In this document: piece after piece, positions 9,701 through 21,779 of the stretch
Layout of the letters: each line of letters opens with the position of its first letter
Position numbering within the stretch: position 1 is the first letter of the stretch
Assembly: GCF_017873625.1 (NCBI RefSeq)
Contig: NZ_JAGGKL010000014.1
Span: 1 to 62,536 of the forward strand
DNA: 62,536 bases
Reading direction: 5' to 3'
From: Methanobacterium petrolearium
GTDB lineage: Archaea > Methanobacteriota > Methanobacteria > Methanobacteriales > Methanobacteriaceae
The notes under the pieces: generated by a model
The model's database searches: none
The model's input: only the letters and a program-made list of their open reading frames with translations
What the model was told of the DNA's origin: nothing
Program-made: the position numbers and the translations under genes

Positions 9701-11749
9701 TTAATTATCTTTTCCTCTTTTTTGATTGTTAGCGGGAAATTTTATAACGAATTTAGTGCCTTTCCCCTCTCCTAACGTTATAAATCCATCAATTTGACCC
9801 ACCAACCTGTTTACAAGTTGTAATCCAAGTGTTTCAGTCCGATCCAACTGGAAATCATCAGGTAAACCTATTCCATCATCTGCAACCGTCAAATGATAAT
9901 AATCACCAACTAAACAGACATTTAAAGTTATTTCTCCCTTACCCTCAGGAAAAGCATATTTTAAAGAGTTGGTGATAAGTTCATTAACGATAAGTCCTAA
10001 AGGTGAGGCTGTTTTAACATCGATTTCAGCTTTTTCTGCACGTATAACTGTTTTTATTTGGTGAAATTCCATTTTATAATTGTCAAGAAGGTATCGCATG
10101 ATTTGGTGTAGGTATCCTTCTAAATCAACACTGGAAAGGTCTTTACTTTGATAAAGTTTCTCATGGACCATTGCCATGGACTGCACCCTGTTTTGACTTT
10201 CCTGGAGGGCGTTTTTAACTTTTTCATTGTCTAAATACATGGATTGAAGTCTCAATAAACTGGATATCACTTGCATGTTGTTTTTCACCCTATGGTGGAC
10301 CTCCTGGACCATGACCTCTTTTTCAGCCAGAGATTTTTTTAAAGTTTTTTCATATTCTTTTCTATTGGTGATGTCTCTCGCCACTGCCACCACCACATCA
10401 TGACCGAAATAGGTTCCCTTATTGATTTTGATCTCCTTAGGGAATATTTCACCATTTTTACGCATCCCCCAGAACTCAAAGGTCTGGGTTTCTCCATCCA
10501 ATGCCCGGTAACCTGTATTCACAACTTCAGTCATGTCATTTTTCCCAGGAGCCGATAGCATGTCCAGAGATTTCCCCAATATCTCCTGTCTACTGTAACC
10601 ATACATGTCCAAAGCTCCCTGATTAACCTCTAAAAACTTTATTTCAGGATTTATTACATAAACTGCATCGTTTATTGTGTTTAAGATACATTGATACGTC
10701 TTTTTACTTTCTTCCAGTTTTGCATAGGATTTTCGAACTTCTTTATTGCTAATTGCCGCCCTTATGAGTGCCAAACCAATTAAAAGTCCCCCTCCAAATA
10801 ATAAAACTTCAAAAACACTTTCAAAACTAAAATATGCCCATATAAGTAGAATGTATGCTACGCCCCCCAGTAGTAAAGCAACATTGGTTTCAAAGGGGAT
10901 TTTGAATCGCCAATATTCAATGGAAAGATCCTTAAGTACTTCTGGAGGATGGCAGCGGATCTGTACCAGGCTGGCCAGGATTATGCACAGACAGGCAGCA
11001 ATCCAGAACAGGTTTTCCATCATTCCAATAGAGTATGCTCCCAAAATGTTTCCATAAGCGAAGGTTATGGTTGCTAAAACCTGGAATGCAACACTAACAA
11101 TAATATATGGCATTGGCCCTTTTTTAAGGTTGCCAGCGTATGAAACAAACAAGTAAATAGTGAAAAACATTAGGGCAGATATTAATATGATGTTCAACCA
11201 TATGACTGTTAAATCAACAGAATCGATCTGGTTCCGTCCAATAAACGGTAATATCAAAAAAGACCAGAAGAACATGGTGAGTGTAACCAGCACCATACAG
11301 ATTTCAACCAACCTCCGGTACAAGTTCAGGATGTCAGTATGTGGTTTTGGCATTAAATACAGACTTATACACAAGAAGACAATCCTAAAACCAAAGCAAA
11401 CATAACCGTAGGTCAAAAAAGATGGATCTGTGAGTTTGGAATTCCATATTGACCATAAAATATCACCCATAACCCAAAATGCCTGAGCTATCAATAAAAA
11501 CAGCCATGCATGATAATAACTCTTTCCATATGTTTTGGAACGTTTCACAGCATAGTATACCATGATCAAAGTCACTGCACTGATGATGGGAAGTAAAAAA
11601 TTGCTTATACCATCAAAAACACTTGAATTATTGATAAATATTATGGTAAAGAAAGCATAACCTACAATAATAAGGATAGATAGTAAAGTTACTTTTTTGA
11701 AGGCTTTGGTTGATATTTTACCTGTGGAAATGTTTTCTATAAATTTCAT
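9701..11749 (-). CDS. Membrane sensor histidine kinase (multi-TM, PAS, HisKA_2-type)
   Basis: About 682 residues from the ATG at 11749; the frame opens at a poor TTG at 11827. The N-terminal half has about ten membrane segments and could sense a membrane or hydrophobic signal. A PAS domain follows (YQCILNTINDAVYVINPEIKF to the DITNRKEYE tail), then the phospho-accepting helix EVHHRVKNNMQVISSLLRLQ, typical of the HisKA_2/HWE-like kinases common in methanogens. The ATPase domain has NELITNSLKYAFPEG (N box), ADDGIGLP (G1) and LGLQLV. It is cotranscribed with the receiver protein just downstream. Confidence 0.93.
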   Translation of the reverse strand: MKFIENISTGKISTKAFKKVTLLSILIIVGYAFFTIIFINNSSVFDGISNFLLPIISAVTLIMVYYAVKRSKTYGKSYYHAWLFLLIAQAFWVMGDILWSIWNSKLTDPSFLTYGYVCFGFRIVFLCISLYLMPKPHTDILNLYRRLVEICMVLVTLTMFFWSFLILPFIGRNQIDSVDLTVIWLNIILISALMFFTIYLFVSYAGNLKKGPMPYIIVSVAFQVLATITFAYGNILGAYSIGMMENLFWIAACLCIILASLVQIRCHPPEVLKDLSIEYWRFKIPFETNVALLLGGVAYILLIWAYFSFESVFEVLLFGGGLLIGLALIRAAISNKEVRKSYAKLEESKKTYQCILNTINDAVYVINPEIKFLEVNQGALDMYGYSRQEILGKSLDMLSAPGKNDMTEVVNTGYRALDGETQTFEFWGMRKNGEIFPKEIKINKGTYFGHDVVVAVARDITNRKEYEKTLKKSLAEKEVMVQEVHHRVKNNMQVISSLLRLQSMYLDNEKVKNALQESQNRVQSMAMVHEKLYQSKDLSSVDLEGYLHQIMRYLLDNYKMEFHQIKTVIRAEKAEIDVKTASPLGLIVNELITNSLKYAFPEGKGEITLNVCLVGDYYHLTVADDGIGLPDDFQLDRTETLGLQLVNRLVGQIDGFITLGEGKGTKFVIKFPANNQKRGKDN

Positions 11750-12191
11750 ATAAATACTGAATTCTCCAGTTGTTACAATCTCCTGAATTAATTTGATCTT
11801 ATTAACTAATAAAATTGTTGGTAACAAACAATTTCCAGTTTGGACAATAATGAAACATGCCGACTAATTAATTAATGAAATTTCAAACAAACAAAATGTG
11901 ACAAATCAGCCAAAATTACAATATTTTGTTTATTAGGGTTTTATTCAGAGTTTGAATGTTTAATACAATTTATTGTAGAATAATATAAGTTTACAGGTTT
12001 TTTATAATTAGAGATCCACAAATTAGGGTACAACCTCTAAATTTTAGAATTTTTTTTATACTTCTTTAGGCAAGGTTTTAATAATATCAGCTTTTAATTG
12101 GATAATATTGTTAATTTAGATCACAGAATTAATTATGAATTTAAAATTAGAGAAATCTGTATATAATATTATGAATATTCGGTGTTAAACT
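11750..12191. other. Divergent promoter region
   Basis: 442 AT-rich bases between the kinase (leftward) and the phospholipid synthase (rightward). TATATAAT at 12160-12167 lies about 28 bases before the ATG of the synthase, so that transcript would have a very short leader or none. No gene is seen. Confidence 0.45.
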
Positions 12192-12767
12192 ATGCTAAAC
12201 AAATTAAGGCCCCAATTTCAAAGATTAATCAGTCCCCTGGCCAGTAAAATCAGCTTACACCCTAACATCCTCACTATTATAGGTCTACTAGTAAGCCTCC
12301 TGGCAGCCTATGCCTTCTCCCAGAAAAACCTCCTGGCGGGGGCACTCCTAATACTCTTAAGCGGCTTTTTCGATGTGATTGACGGGGCAGTAGCCCGGAA
12401 CAACAACACTAAAAGCAAATTCGGAGGGTTACTGGACTCCACATCCGACCGTTTCGCAGATGCCTTCATAATCATCGGAATCATATACGGAGGATATGTG
12501 AACTGGCTCTGGGGAGTTCTGGCACTCATAGCCTCATTCAGCGTTAGTTACGTACGTGCCCGGGCCGAAGTGGAAGGAATAAAGTGTGATGTGGGAATAG
12601 CAGAACGAGCCGAACGCCTAGTTATAATTCTAGCCGGTGCATTCATTGGATACTTTACAAATCCCCACTTTTTTATGTCAATGGCCATTCTCCTGGTAAT
12701 AATACTGGGATATATTACAGTACTGCAACGAATTTATCACTCCTGGAAGGAACTTAAAGAACTTTGA
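12192..12767 (+). CDS. CDP-alcohol phosphatidyltransferase, probable archaetidylinositol phosphate synthase
   Basis: 191-residue integral membrane enzyme. The family signature D-x2-DG-x2-AR-x8-G-x3-D-x3-D is complete: DVIDGAVARN (about 57-66) then GGLLDSTSDR (about 75-84). Such enzymes join a CDP-activated archaeol to a polyol, here probably inositol 1-phosphate, in membrane lipid synthesis; the substrate is inferred from recalled similarity to the characterised Methanothermobacter enzyme. Five to six membrane helices are visible. The next gene (DUF357) starts 16 bases after its stop, so they are probably cotranscribed. Confidence 0.88.
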   Translation: MLNKLRPQFQRLISPLASKISLHPNILTIIGLLVSLLAAYAFSQKNLLAGALLILLSGFFDVIDGAVARNNNTKSKFGGLLDSTSDRFADAFIIIGIIYGGYVNWLWGVLALIASFSVSYVRARAEVEGIKCDVGIAERAERLVIILAGAFIGYFTNPHFFMSMAILLVIILGYITVLQRIYHSWKELKEL

Positions 12768-12783
12768 AGTGTTAAGTGATAAT

Positions 12784-13026
12784 ATGGATGCAATAGAAAG
12801 AATCGAAAAGGATTTAGACCTTTTTGCAAAAAATATAAAAGAAATAGAATCTATAAAAGTCCGTGGTGAAGAGGAAAAAATAGTCCAGATGGCCAAAAAC
12901 TACAGAGATGATACCCGATACTACTTGGAGCAAAAAGATTATCTGACATCATTTGGCTGCATAACCTATGCACATGGACTTCTAGATGCAGTAAGAATTT
13001 TACATGACTTAATTGTTGATGAATGA
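12784..13026 (+). CDS. DUF357 family protein
   Basis: About 80 residues, all helical, with the archaeal DUF357 pattern: an N-terminal coiled helix (IERIEKDLDLFAKNIKEIES), then YRDDTRYYLEQKDYLTSFGCITYAHGLLDAVRIL. The function is unknown; the family resembles small helical domains seen beside RNA or nucleotide enzymes. The frame could begin at GTG 12769, but the ATG at 12784 gives the family-like start MDAIERIEKDL. It sits between the phospholipid synthase and the DUF434 gene on the same strand. Confidence 0.82.
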   Translation: MDAIERIEKDLDLFAKNIKEIESIKVRGEEEKIVQMAKNYRDDTRYYLEQKDYLTSFGCITYAHGLLDAVRILHDLIVDE

Positions 13027-13111
13027 TGTTTTACTTTCTCTGTTAACAGTAAATCCTCTTTGAATCAAATAAATTTAACAAAAATATTCCAGATAATATA
13101 TTAGGGATTAA

Positions 13112-13768
13112 ATGAATACTCAAGATGAATCATTATTAGAAGCCAAAAAAGATTTCAGATATCTTTTAAATCGTGCATTTCCCAGGACTGGTGCTTTAAA
13201 GTTTGTGGGTGATCATTACCTCCTGGATGAGACCCAGAGAAACTATCTCAACCGCACTGTTTTCTCCAACCAAAAAATGGAAACCCGAAAAAGGAAATTA
13301 ATCCTTTTATCAGAGATAAAGGATAAATACGTCCTGGTAGATGGTTATAATGTCCTTATCACCACTGAAAGTGTGTGTAAAGAGGAGGAAGAACTTCTGG
13401 TAGACTGTGATGATGGTGTTACCCGTGATGTTAAAGCGGTTTTCGGTAAATACAAAGAAAACAAAGCCACCAAAGAAGCTTTAACTTCCATTATATTACT
13501 TCTGAAAATTTTCAACCCGGAAAAGGTACTCTTTTTTTATGATAGTCCGGTGAGTTTAAGTGGAGAGCTTGCCAGAACCACCCAGGAAATCCTAAAATTC
13601 CATAATGTTCCTGGGGATGCTCAAACTGCAGCCAATGTAGATGGCAAGATCATCCAGTTATCCCATGATATGGACAGTGTGGTGGCTACTAGTGATGGTA
13701 TAATAATTGATAAAGTGAACCATGTTCTGGATATACCGGGTTACGTTTCAAGAGCCCGTAAAAAATAA
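13112..13768 (+). CDS. DUF434/DUF5616 protein, possible PIN/NYN-like nuclease
   Basis: 218 residues. The N-terminal part (about 1-65: KKDFRYLLNRAFPRTGALKF...LLDETQRNYLNR) matches the archaeal DUF434 pattern. The C-terminal part has VLVDGYNVLITTES, LFFYDSPVSLSGE and VVATSDGIIID, acidic residues at strand ends like the metal-binding site of PIN/NYN nucleases; that reading is my inference. An ATG at 13112 follows GGGATTAA. It is the third gene of a run with the phospholipid synthase and DUF357 genes. Confidence 0.75.
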   Translation: MNTQDESLLEAKKDFRYLLNRAFPRTGALKFVGDHYLLDETQRNYLNRTVFSNQKMETRKRKLILLSEIKDKYVLVDGYNVLITTESVCKEEEELLVDCDDGVTRDVKAVFGKYKENKATKEALTSIILLLKIFNPEKVLFFYDSPVSLSGELARTTQEILKFHNVPGDAQTAANVDGKIIQLSHDMDSVVATSDGIIIDKVNHVLDIPGYVSRARKK

Positions 13769-13875
13769 AATTAATTAAGGACACCATTTTGAATTTAACA
13801 TAGCATGTAACCTATTGACTGTATGCCTCCATAATAATGATTGTTTATACCTCCACACTACTGATTTGAACCACA

Positions 13876-14733
13876 CTACTCACCCTCTTTTACAAGATAT
13901 TCATAGGTAAAAATAGCAATTATTGCAAAAATAACGTCCATACTGTTTCGGATAATAAAATCCAAATAAGTTTGGAGGATGAAACTCACAATCAAGGCAT
14001 AAGCAAAGTTCAGCATGAATAGATAAACTCCAAATATTATTCCAAAACGTAGTGATGTATGAAGCGGTGAATCTGTTTTTATAGCTGGCCTCAATATGTA
14101 GTAGTACAGTATACCTATTCCCAATCCAACACCCAGTACCCATATTGTTGTATTTAAAGGTAGAGTTTGAAAGTTGGAGTAAACCCGGAATACATTGTAA
14201 CTTATTAATCTACCCAAAAGGAAGATTATGGGTATGACCAGGATCAATAATTTGTTTGAACTTTTTTCCATGTTTTCATCGAGTTTTGTGTTAGTTGCTA
14301 AGACCCATCCTAACAAGATACCCAGTATGAGAAATTGACCACCATCAACAAGCATCCACACCAAATTGGTAAATGAAAATGTTGTAGTGGAGGGTAAAGG
14401 TTCTAAGTAAAGTAAAAAAGTTAATATACAGAAAAAAAGACCGTATATAAACCCTTTAATCAGTTTAGTTTTTTGGAGTCTTTCCTGAATAAATACAAAT
14501 ATGCATCCCAGTAAAACAAAGTAAATAAATCCGTAGATAAAAAATGCTAAAGGTAATAATCCTTGCTGCACAATCACACTTGGTTGCATTACTGATTCTC
14601 CTGAAGGGAGTATTCCATGCAGCAAAACATTGAATGAAGATGCTAAAAAAGCTGCAACCAATAGTTTCCACCATTGTTTCTTTAACTTGTCGATGCTAAT
14701 ATCCCTACTATTTGAAATCATTGAACATCTCAT
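13876..14733 (-). CDS. Multi-pass membrane protein, unknown
   Basis: 285 residues with about eight membrane helices and short loops, not recognised. The N-terminus before the first helix is cytosolic-looking and basic (DKLKKQWWKLL). Notable loops are VDGGQFLILGILLGWVLA and RPAIKTDSPLHTSLRFGIIFG. The start is ATG at 14733; the ATG four codons later is also possible. It is convergent with the DUF434 gene and followed (upstream) by about 210 bases without a gene before fbp. Confidence 0.65.
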   Translation of the reverse strand: MRCSMISNSRDISIDKLKKQWWKLLVAAFLASSFNVLLHGILPSGESVMQPSVIVQQGLLPLAFFIYGFIYFVLLGCIFVFIQERLQKTKLIKGFIYGLFFCILTFLLYLEPLPSTTTFSFTNLVWMLVDGGQFLILGILLGWVLATNTKLDENMEKSSNKLLILVIPIIFLLGRLISYNVFRVYSNFQTLPLNTTIWVLGVGLGIGILYYYILRPAIKTDSPLHTSLRFGIIFGVYLFMLNFAYALIVSFILQTYLDFIIRNSMDVIFAIIAIFTYEYLVKEGE

Positions 14734-14947
14734 CTATTAAACAATTATTGACTATACTGGTGTTGTAATTTAACAATCTTAAATATGATGCCATTAAGCC
14801 TGAAAAAGAGTGTAAAAAAATCAGAATTTTAGTCTTTATATGATATGGATTTAAAAAAAATCCGAATTAAAAAAAAATAAGATTTTTGAACTTCATAAGG
14901 CATATTACGAAGCTCGTAGAATAATCAACTAGTTTTCAGTGGAGATA

Positions 14948-16045
<1,098 letters not shown>

Positions 16046-16276
16046 ACTTTTACACCTCTAAAAAATCATGAACTTCTAAAACAGCATTATTCTGAATGCT
16101 GTAAAAGGGCTGTTCGAGATAATGAATATAAACCAGTCATCTTAATGAGAACTAGCTTAGAAACAGATTTAAACTGTTTAACAAACCCTTTCTTATTGAT
16201 GAATTATGATGAAGTAGACATATAAAATTTACTACTATATTTTTCCCATCCCTCTGATTTTTGACAATCATAACGG

Positions 16277-17290
16277 TTAATTTTCATCGAAATATTCTCT
16301 GACTAACTGGGCCATCTGCATGGTGGTAGATGTTCCTCCCATGTCCGGTGTGGTGGCTACTCCTCCCTTTAGAACCCTTATAAGTGCCTGTTCAATTTTA
16401 AATGCATCCTGGTGTTCTCCCAGAAACTGTAACATTAGACAAGAAGATAGGATCATGGCAGCAGGATTGGCAACACCTTTACCTGCAATATCCGGGGCAG
16501 ATCCATGCACCGGCTCAAATAAACCATTATCATCCCCAATGTTAGCCGATGGTGCCATTCCCAAACCTCCTACCAGTCCTGCACCCTCATCAGACAGTAT
16601 ATCCCCAAAAAGGTTGGTGGTGACCATTACTTGAAAGCGATGTGGATTGGTAACTAGAAACATGGCAGCAGCATCCACATAAACTTCATCGGTCTTTATA
16701 TCCTTATAATCATCCAAATTTTTGTATTCTTCTGCAACTTTCCAGAAGGTTTCTTTGAATACTCCATCTGTTTTTTTAAGTACATTGGCCTTATGTACTG
16801 CACTAACTCTGGATTTACCCTGTTTAAGTGCCTGTTGAAAGGCAACTTTTGTTATTCTTTCTGATGCTTTCTTAGTGATGACCCTTAGAGCGGTTGCCCC
16901 GTCTTCAGTGTATTCTTCAATTCCAGAGTAAAGACCTTCTGAGTTCTCCCTAACAATGAGCAAATCCAGATCATCGTACATTGATTTTGCTCCAGGATAT
17001 GATTTGATGGGTCTTAAATTGGCATAAAGATTCAACTCTTTCCTGAGGGTGATTATTGCACTTTTTTGACCTGGAACCGTAGTTACTGCGCCAAAAAGTG
17101 TTGCATCAGAATTTTTAGCCATCTTGATAGTTTCATCAGGCAAGGTAGTCCCGGTATCATTATAACAAGCATTACCTGCCTTGGCTTCATGAAATTTGAA
17201 TTGGATGGGAGTTGCTTCTAAAATGTAGAGTGCTGCTTCAGTTACCTCCGGCCCTATTCCATCCCCATGAATCACAGTTACATTGTACAT
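16277..17290 (-). CDS. Isocitrate/isopropylmalate/homoisocitrate dehydrogenase family
   Basis: About 337 residues from the ATG at 17290 (MYNVTVIHGDGIGPEV); the frame extends to 17323 but that adds a non-family leader. It is an NAD(P)-dependent beta-decarboxylating dehydrogenase: substrate helix LRKELNLYANLRP, VRENSEGLYSG, the catalytic Lys in HKANVLK, metal-binding Asp in TNLFGDILSDEGAG, and cofactor site EPVHGSAPDIAGKG. It could be LeuB (leucine), AksF (coenzyme B side chain) or isocitrate dehydrogenase; motifs alone do not decide, and no leu or aks genes are adjacent. Confidence 0.9.
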   Translation of the reverse strand: MYNVTVIHGDGIGPEVTEAALYILEATPIQFKFHEAKAGNACYNDTGTTLPDETIKMAKNSDATLFGAVTTVPGQKSAIITLRKELNLYANLRPIKSYPGAKSMYDDLDLLIVRENSEGLYSGIEEYTEDGATALRVITKKASERITKVAFQQALKQGKSRVSAVHKANVLKKTDGVFKETFWKVAEEYKNLDDYKDIKTDEVYVDAAAMFLVTNPHRFQVMVTTNLFGDILSDEGAGLVGGLGMAPSANIGDDNGLFEPVHGSAPDIAGKGVANPAAMILSSCLMLQFLGEHQDAFKIEQALIRVLKGGVATTPDMGGTSTTMQMAQLVREYFDEN

Positions 17291-17720
17291 AAGAAGAACT
17301 AGGTTGATTAAAGTATAAATCATTAATTATCAACAAAATTAATTAAATAAAAAATGAAAATAAGATGATTAAATCCATTTTAAAAGTCATATACTGAGTT
17401 GATGGTTGCATAAATCAGGTTTTACTTGTGATTGTTCATAAAAAATAGCTTGGGAAGTTAATCATTTTGTAGGCATACTATTACGCTATATATGTAGACT
17501 ATCAAAAAAAACCCAGTACCATTCCGTGATCACCTTGTGTTTTGCACAAATTTTACGTAAAAATTATGATTATATAAAAAATAGTGATGGAACTATACTA
17601 GTATCATAACAAAAAAATATATGGACCATTAGAAACATAATACTATTTTTAATCCATATTATATGGAACACACATTAAAAAACCTCAATTTACATTAATT
17701 TTTCTAGGGGAGATACTATT
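17291..17720. other. Intergenic with small palindromes
   Basis: 430 AT-rich bases between divergent genes, no ORF seen. The palindromes ATACTAGTAT (about 17597-17606) and CCATATTATATGG (about 17653-17665) lie upstream of the HEAT-repeat gene and could be regulatory; this is weak. A ribosome site AGGGGAG precedes the ATG at 17721. Confidence 0.35.
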
Positions 17721-18278
17721 ATGGAAGTTGAAAAAAACGTTGCAAGACTGATTGAAACTTTAAAGGATGACGATGAGCATGTACAGGTTCAGGCCACAGA
17801 AATGCTGGAGGAAATCGGAGAACCTGCAGTGCCTCAGCTTATAGATGCCCTGGATGATGAAGATAAAAATGTAAGAAAGGGATCTGCAAGAGTTTTAGGG
17901 CTTATTGGTGATGTACGTGCCATTAAACCCCTTATTGAAACCATGAAAGATGATAATAAGTGGGTGCGTAGGGCTGCCTCAGGAGCCTTGAGTAACATGG
18001 ACAAACGTGCAGTAGAACCCCTGATCCAAACTCTTAAAGACGATGACTGGAGAGTGAGGGGAGGAGCTGCCTGGGCACTTGGAAATATCAAAGCCCCTGA
18101 ATCATTAGAACCCCTGATGGGGGCAATGAGTGACGATAACGGCTTTGTCAGGGCTGGTGCTACTATGGCCGTTGGAAATATTGGAGGAGATGCTGCCCAA
18201 AAGGCACTCGAGGGAGTTCTTAATGATAAAAGCAGTTACGTCCGTAGAGTTGCTGAAAGTTTCCTAAACAAGGAATAA
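17721..18278 (+). CDS. HEAT-repeat (PBS lyase-like) protein
   Basis: 185 residues made almost wholly of five to six HEAT-like repeats of about 31 residues, each with the pattern VxxLIxxLKDDDxxVRxxAAxALGxI (for example EPLIQTLKDDDWRVRGGAAW). Such proteins are protein-binding scaffolds, in archaea often linked to chaperone or cofactor-lyase-like tasks. There is no signal peptide. It is a monocistronic unit before mdh; the partner is unknown. Confidence 0.88.
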   Translation: MEVEKNVARLIETLKDDDEHVQVQATEMLEEIGEPAVPQLIDALDDEDKNVRKGSARVLGLIGDVRAIKPLIETMKDDNKWVRRAASGALSNMDKRAVEPLIQTLKDDDWRVRGGAAWALGNIKAPESLEPLMGAMSDDNGFVRAGATMAVGNIGGDAAQKALEGVLNDKSSYVRRVAESFLNKE

Positions 18279-18455
18279 CAATCATTATTTTTTTGCATTA
18301 AGAGCATTAAGAAAGATGAACACCTAGATATAATAATATAAAAATTAGATCAAATTGGATGGTTAAAGAGAGATATAATCAGAAATGGATTAAAATCCTG
18401 TAAAATAAGATAATCCTGGGCCAGATCTGCCGTTATATCTCTAGAAGGTATCAAT

Positions 18456-19409
18456 ATGAAAGTTAGTGTTATTGGAGCATCAGGTCGGGTGGGTAAAGCT
18501 GCTGCATTCTGCCTGGCTGAAGAAAGTGTTGTAAGTGATATGGTGCTGTTATCACGAGAAAAAAGTCTGGATCAGATCCAGGGAGAAGCCCTGGACATGA
18601 AAGATGCACTGGCTGCTAAGGATATTGGAGTGTCCATAACCCCTTCTTCTAATTTTGAGAATATGGAAGGTTCTAAAATTGTGGTAATTGCTGCTGGGGT
18701 CCCCCGCACTCCAGATATGACACGCATGGATCTGGCCATTCCCAATGCAAAGATTGTAGCTCATTATTCAAAGTTAGTGGCCAAATATGCTCCGGAATCC
18801 ATAATTCTGGTCATAACCAATCCAGTTGATGTGATGACCTATGTTGCTTATAAAGCTTCTGGATTTCCCCGAAACAGAGTTATTGGACTGGGAAATCACC
18901 TTGATTCATTGAGGCTGAAAAACCTTTTTGCCAAACAATTCAACATTCACGTCAGTGAGGTACACACTCGAATAATTGGGGAACATGGCGAACACATGGT
19001 CCTGCTTTTAAGTTCCACTTCTATTGGTGGAATACTGTTTAAAGAGTTTTCCCAGTACCAATCATTGGACTTGGATGCAATCATAGAGAAAGTTAAAAAA
19101 GCAGGAAGTTACGTTATCAACAAAAAAGGAGCAACTGAATACGGACCTGCTTTTGCCATTTCTAATATCGTGAAAACTATACTTAACGATGAAAAGAGGA
19201 TACTGACTCTCACCACATTCCTGGATGGAGAAATTTATGGTACCAATGATGTTTGTCTGGGAGTACCTGTTAAGTTAGGGAAAAATGGTGTTGAAAGAAT
19301 AATCAAAGTCAATATGAGTGATGATGAATTAAAAGAGTTCAAGGTAGCTGCAGAGGCTGTGAAAAGTTCCACTCAAGAGTTAATGTCAAAACTCCCTGAA
19401 GACTTATGA
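18456..19409 (+). CDS. mdh: Malate dehydrogenase
   Basis: 317-residue L-lactate/malate dehydrogenase superfamily enzyme. It has a Rossmann start MKVSVIGASGRVGKAAA, the substrate-loop Arg region GVPRTPDMTRMDL (two Arg, malate type), TNPVDVMTYV, and the catalytic His in RIIGEHGEHMV. The usual GSGT/GQAG after RVIG is GLGNHLDSLRLK here, still with the D-S-x-R relay. The Ser-Arg after the second strand (LLSREKS) suggests NADP(H) use, as in the related Methanocaldococcus enzyme. It interconverts malate and oxaloacetate in the incomplete TCA pathway. Confidence 0.93.
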   Translation: MKVSVIGASGRVGKAAAFCLAEESVVSDMVLLSREKSLDQIQGEALDMKDALAAKDIGVSITPSSNFENMEGSKIVVIAAGVPRTPDMTRMDLAIPNAKIVAHYSKLVAKYAPESIILVITNPVDVMTYVAYKASGFPRNRVIGLGNHLDSLRLKNLFAKQFNIHVSEVHTRIIGEHGEHMVLLLSSTSIGGILFKEFSQYQSLDLDAIIEKVKKAGSYVINKKGATEYGPAFAISNIVKTILNDEKRILTLTTFLDGEIYGTNDVCLGVPVKLGKNGVERIIKVNMSDDELKEFKVAAEAVKSSTQELMSKLPEDL

Positions 19410-19590
19410 ATTGATAACTTCTTTTTTTAATAACTTACTTTTGAACTTATTTTTCACTAATATGGAAGATAATCCAATTATTTTATTAAAAATCTGACAA
19501 TATCTGGATCAGATCAGTTCCCCAAAAAAATAAAAAAAAATGTAGGGCCCTTTTTTTAACCCTATTTAAAAAAATTAATTTAATTCCATA

Positions 19591-19878
19591 TTAAGTGGTC
19601 TGATTAGTTGGTGTATTGGTAGGTTCGTTCTTGGGTGTATTCGTTGGTGTCTGTGTGTTAGTATCTGTTGTAGGTGTATTATCTTCTACTGCTGTATTTT
19701 GAGTGTTCCTGTAATAGGTGTAGCCACCATCCTCATAGTCATTACTAGCTGTATCATCAGAATTGTTAGTTATGTTAAGTGTTAGATTCCCGGCAGAGTT
19801 TAGAATACCGGTGAAATAACCACCAACAAATGCTAATACAACTAGCACCGCAATTAATGCGATTGGTATTTTATCCAT
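19591..19878 (-). CDS. Small membrane-anchored Thr/Asn-rich protein
   Basis: 95 residues: one N-terminal membrane segment (about 5-27: PIALIAVLVVLAFVGGYFTG) followed by an entirely disordered Asn/Thr/Pro-rich tail with TNTPTN-type repeats. No folded domain is visible. The start ATG at 19878 has TAGGGAG about 9 bases upstream. It is probably a surface-exposed spacer-like protein; it could also be a shortened relative of the PepSY-like secreted proteins here that has lost its domain. Confidence 0.65.
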   Translation of the reverse strand: MDKIPIALIAVLVVLAFVGGYFTGILNSAGNLTLNITNNSDDTASNDYEDGGYTYYRNTQNTAVEDNTPTTDTNTQTPTNTPKNEPTNTPTNQTT

Positions 19879-20125
19879 AATAATGCACTCCCTAATTTCA
19901 TATGATAAACTTGTAGATCATCCTATATTCGAAATTTCAAATTTCAAAAAATGTCATTTATGCATCTACTTTAGTGTATCTTCTTATATATTTCCCTATA
20001 TAATAAGATTCCTCCTCATAATTCAACAAGATCCCCCTACATTGATCTTATTAACACCACTCCATAAGAAAAATTTATATAAATGTTCATTATAATTAAT
20101 ATTAGAATCTATATTTTAAACATTG

Positions 20126-20133
20126 TATAAATA
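20126..20133 (+). promoter_or_regulatory. Possible TATA box of the pdxT-glutamate synthase operon
   Basis: TATAAATA; a start site about 25 bases downstream would place the operator at 20176-20189 at roughly +20. A second candidate, TTTATATT at 20196-20203, lies just after the operator, so the real promoter is not settled. Confidence 0.35.
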
Positions 20134-20175
20134 AAGTACCTGATTGAGAATTTTGTTTCAAAAATAGTGCATATC

Positions 20176-20189
20176 GGAAAAGGATTTCC
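20176..20189 (+). promoter_or_regulatory. NrpR-type operator, pdxT-glutamate synthase operon
   Basis: GGAAAAGGATTTCC, that is GGAA-N6-TTCC, flanked by C and G so that the palindrome extends one base each side. This is the operator form known for the nitrogen repressor NrpR of methanogens. Two further copies sit before the two amtB genes. Confidence 0.75.
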
Positions 20190-20278
20190 GGTAAGTTTAT
20201 ATTCTAGGTATAGTAAATATGATTGCTTATCAACGATAACAAAAACTACACAAAAACAATAATAATAAAGGCAATAAA

Positions 20279-21768
<1,490 letters not shown>

Positions 21769-21779
21769 GATGTGGGAAA

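Noticed and set aside
11750..11827. N-terminal extension of the sensor kinase to a TTG
   Set aside because: It adds a poor leader from a TTG without a clear ribosome site; the ATG at 11749 precedes the membrane region naturally.
19883..20095. 70-residue plus-strand frame
   Set aside because: It overlaps the promoter region of the divergent pdxT operon, has no ribosome site and reads as hydrophobic AT-rich noise.
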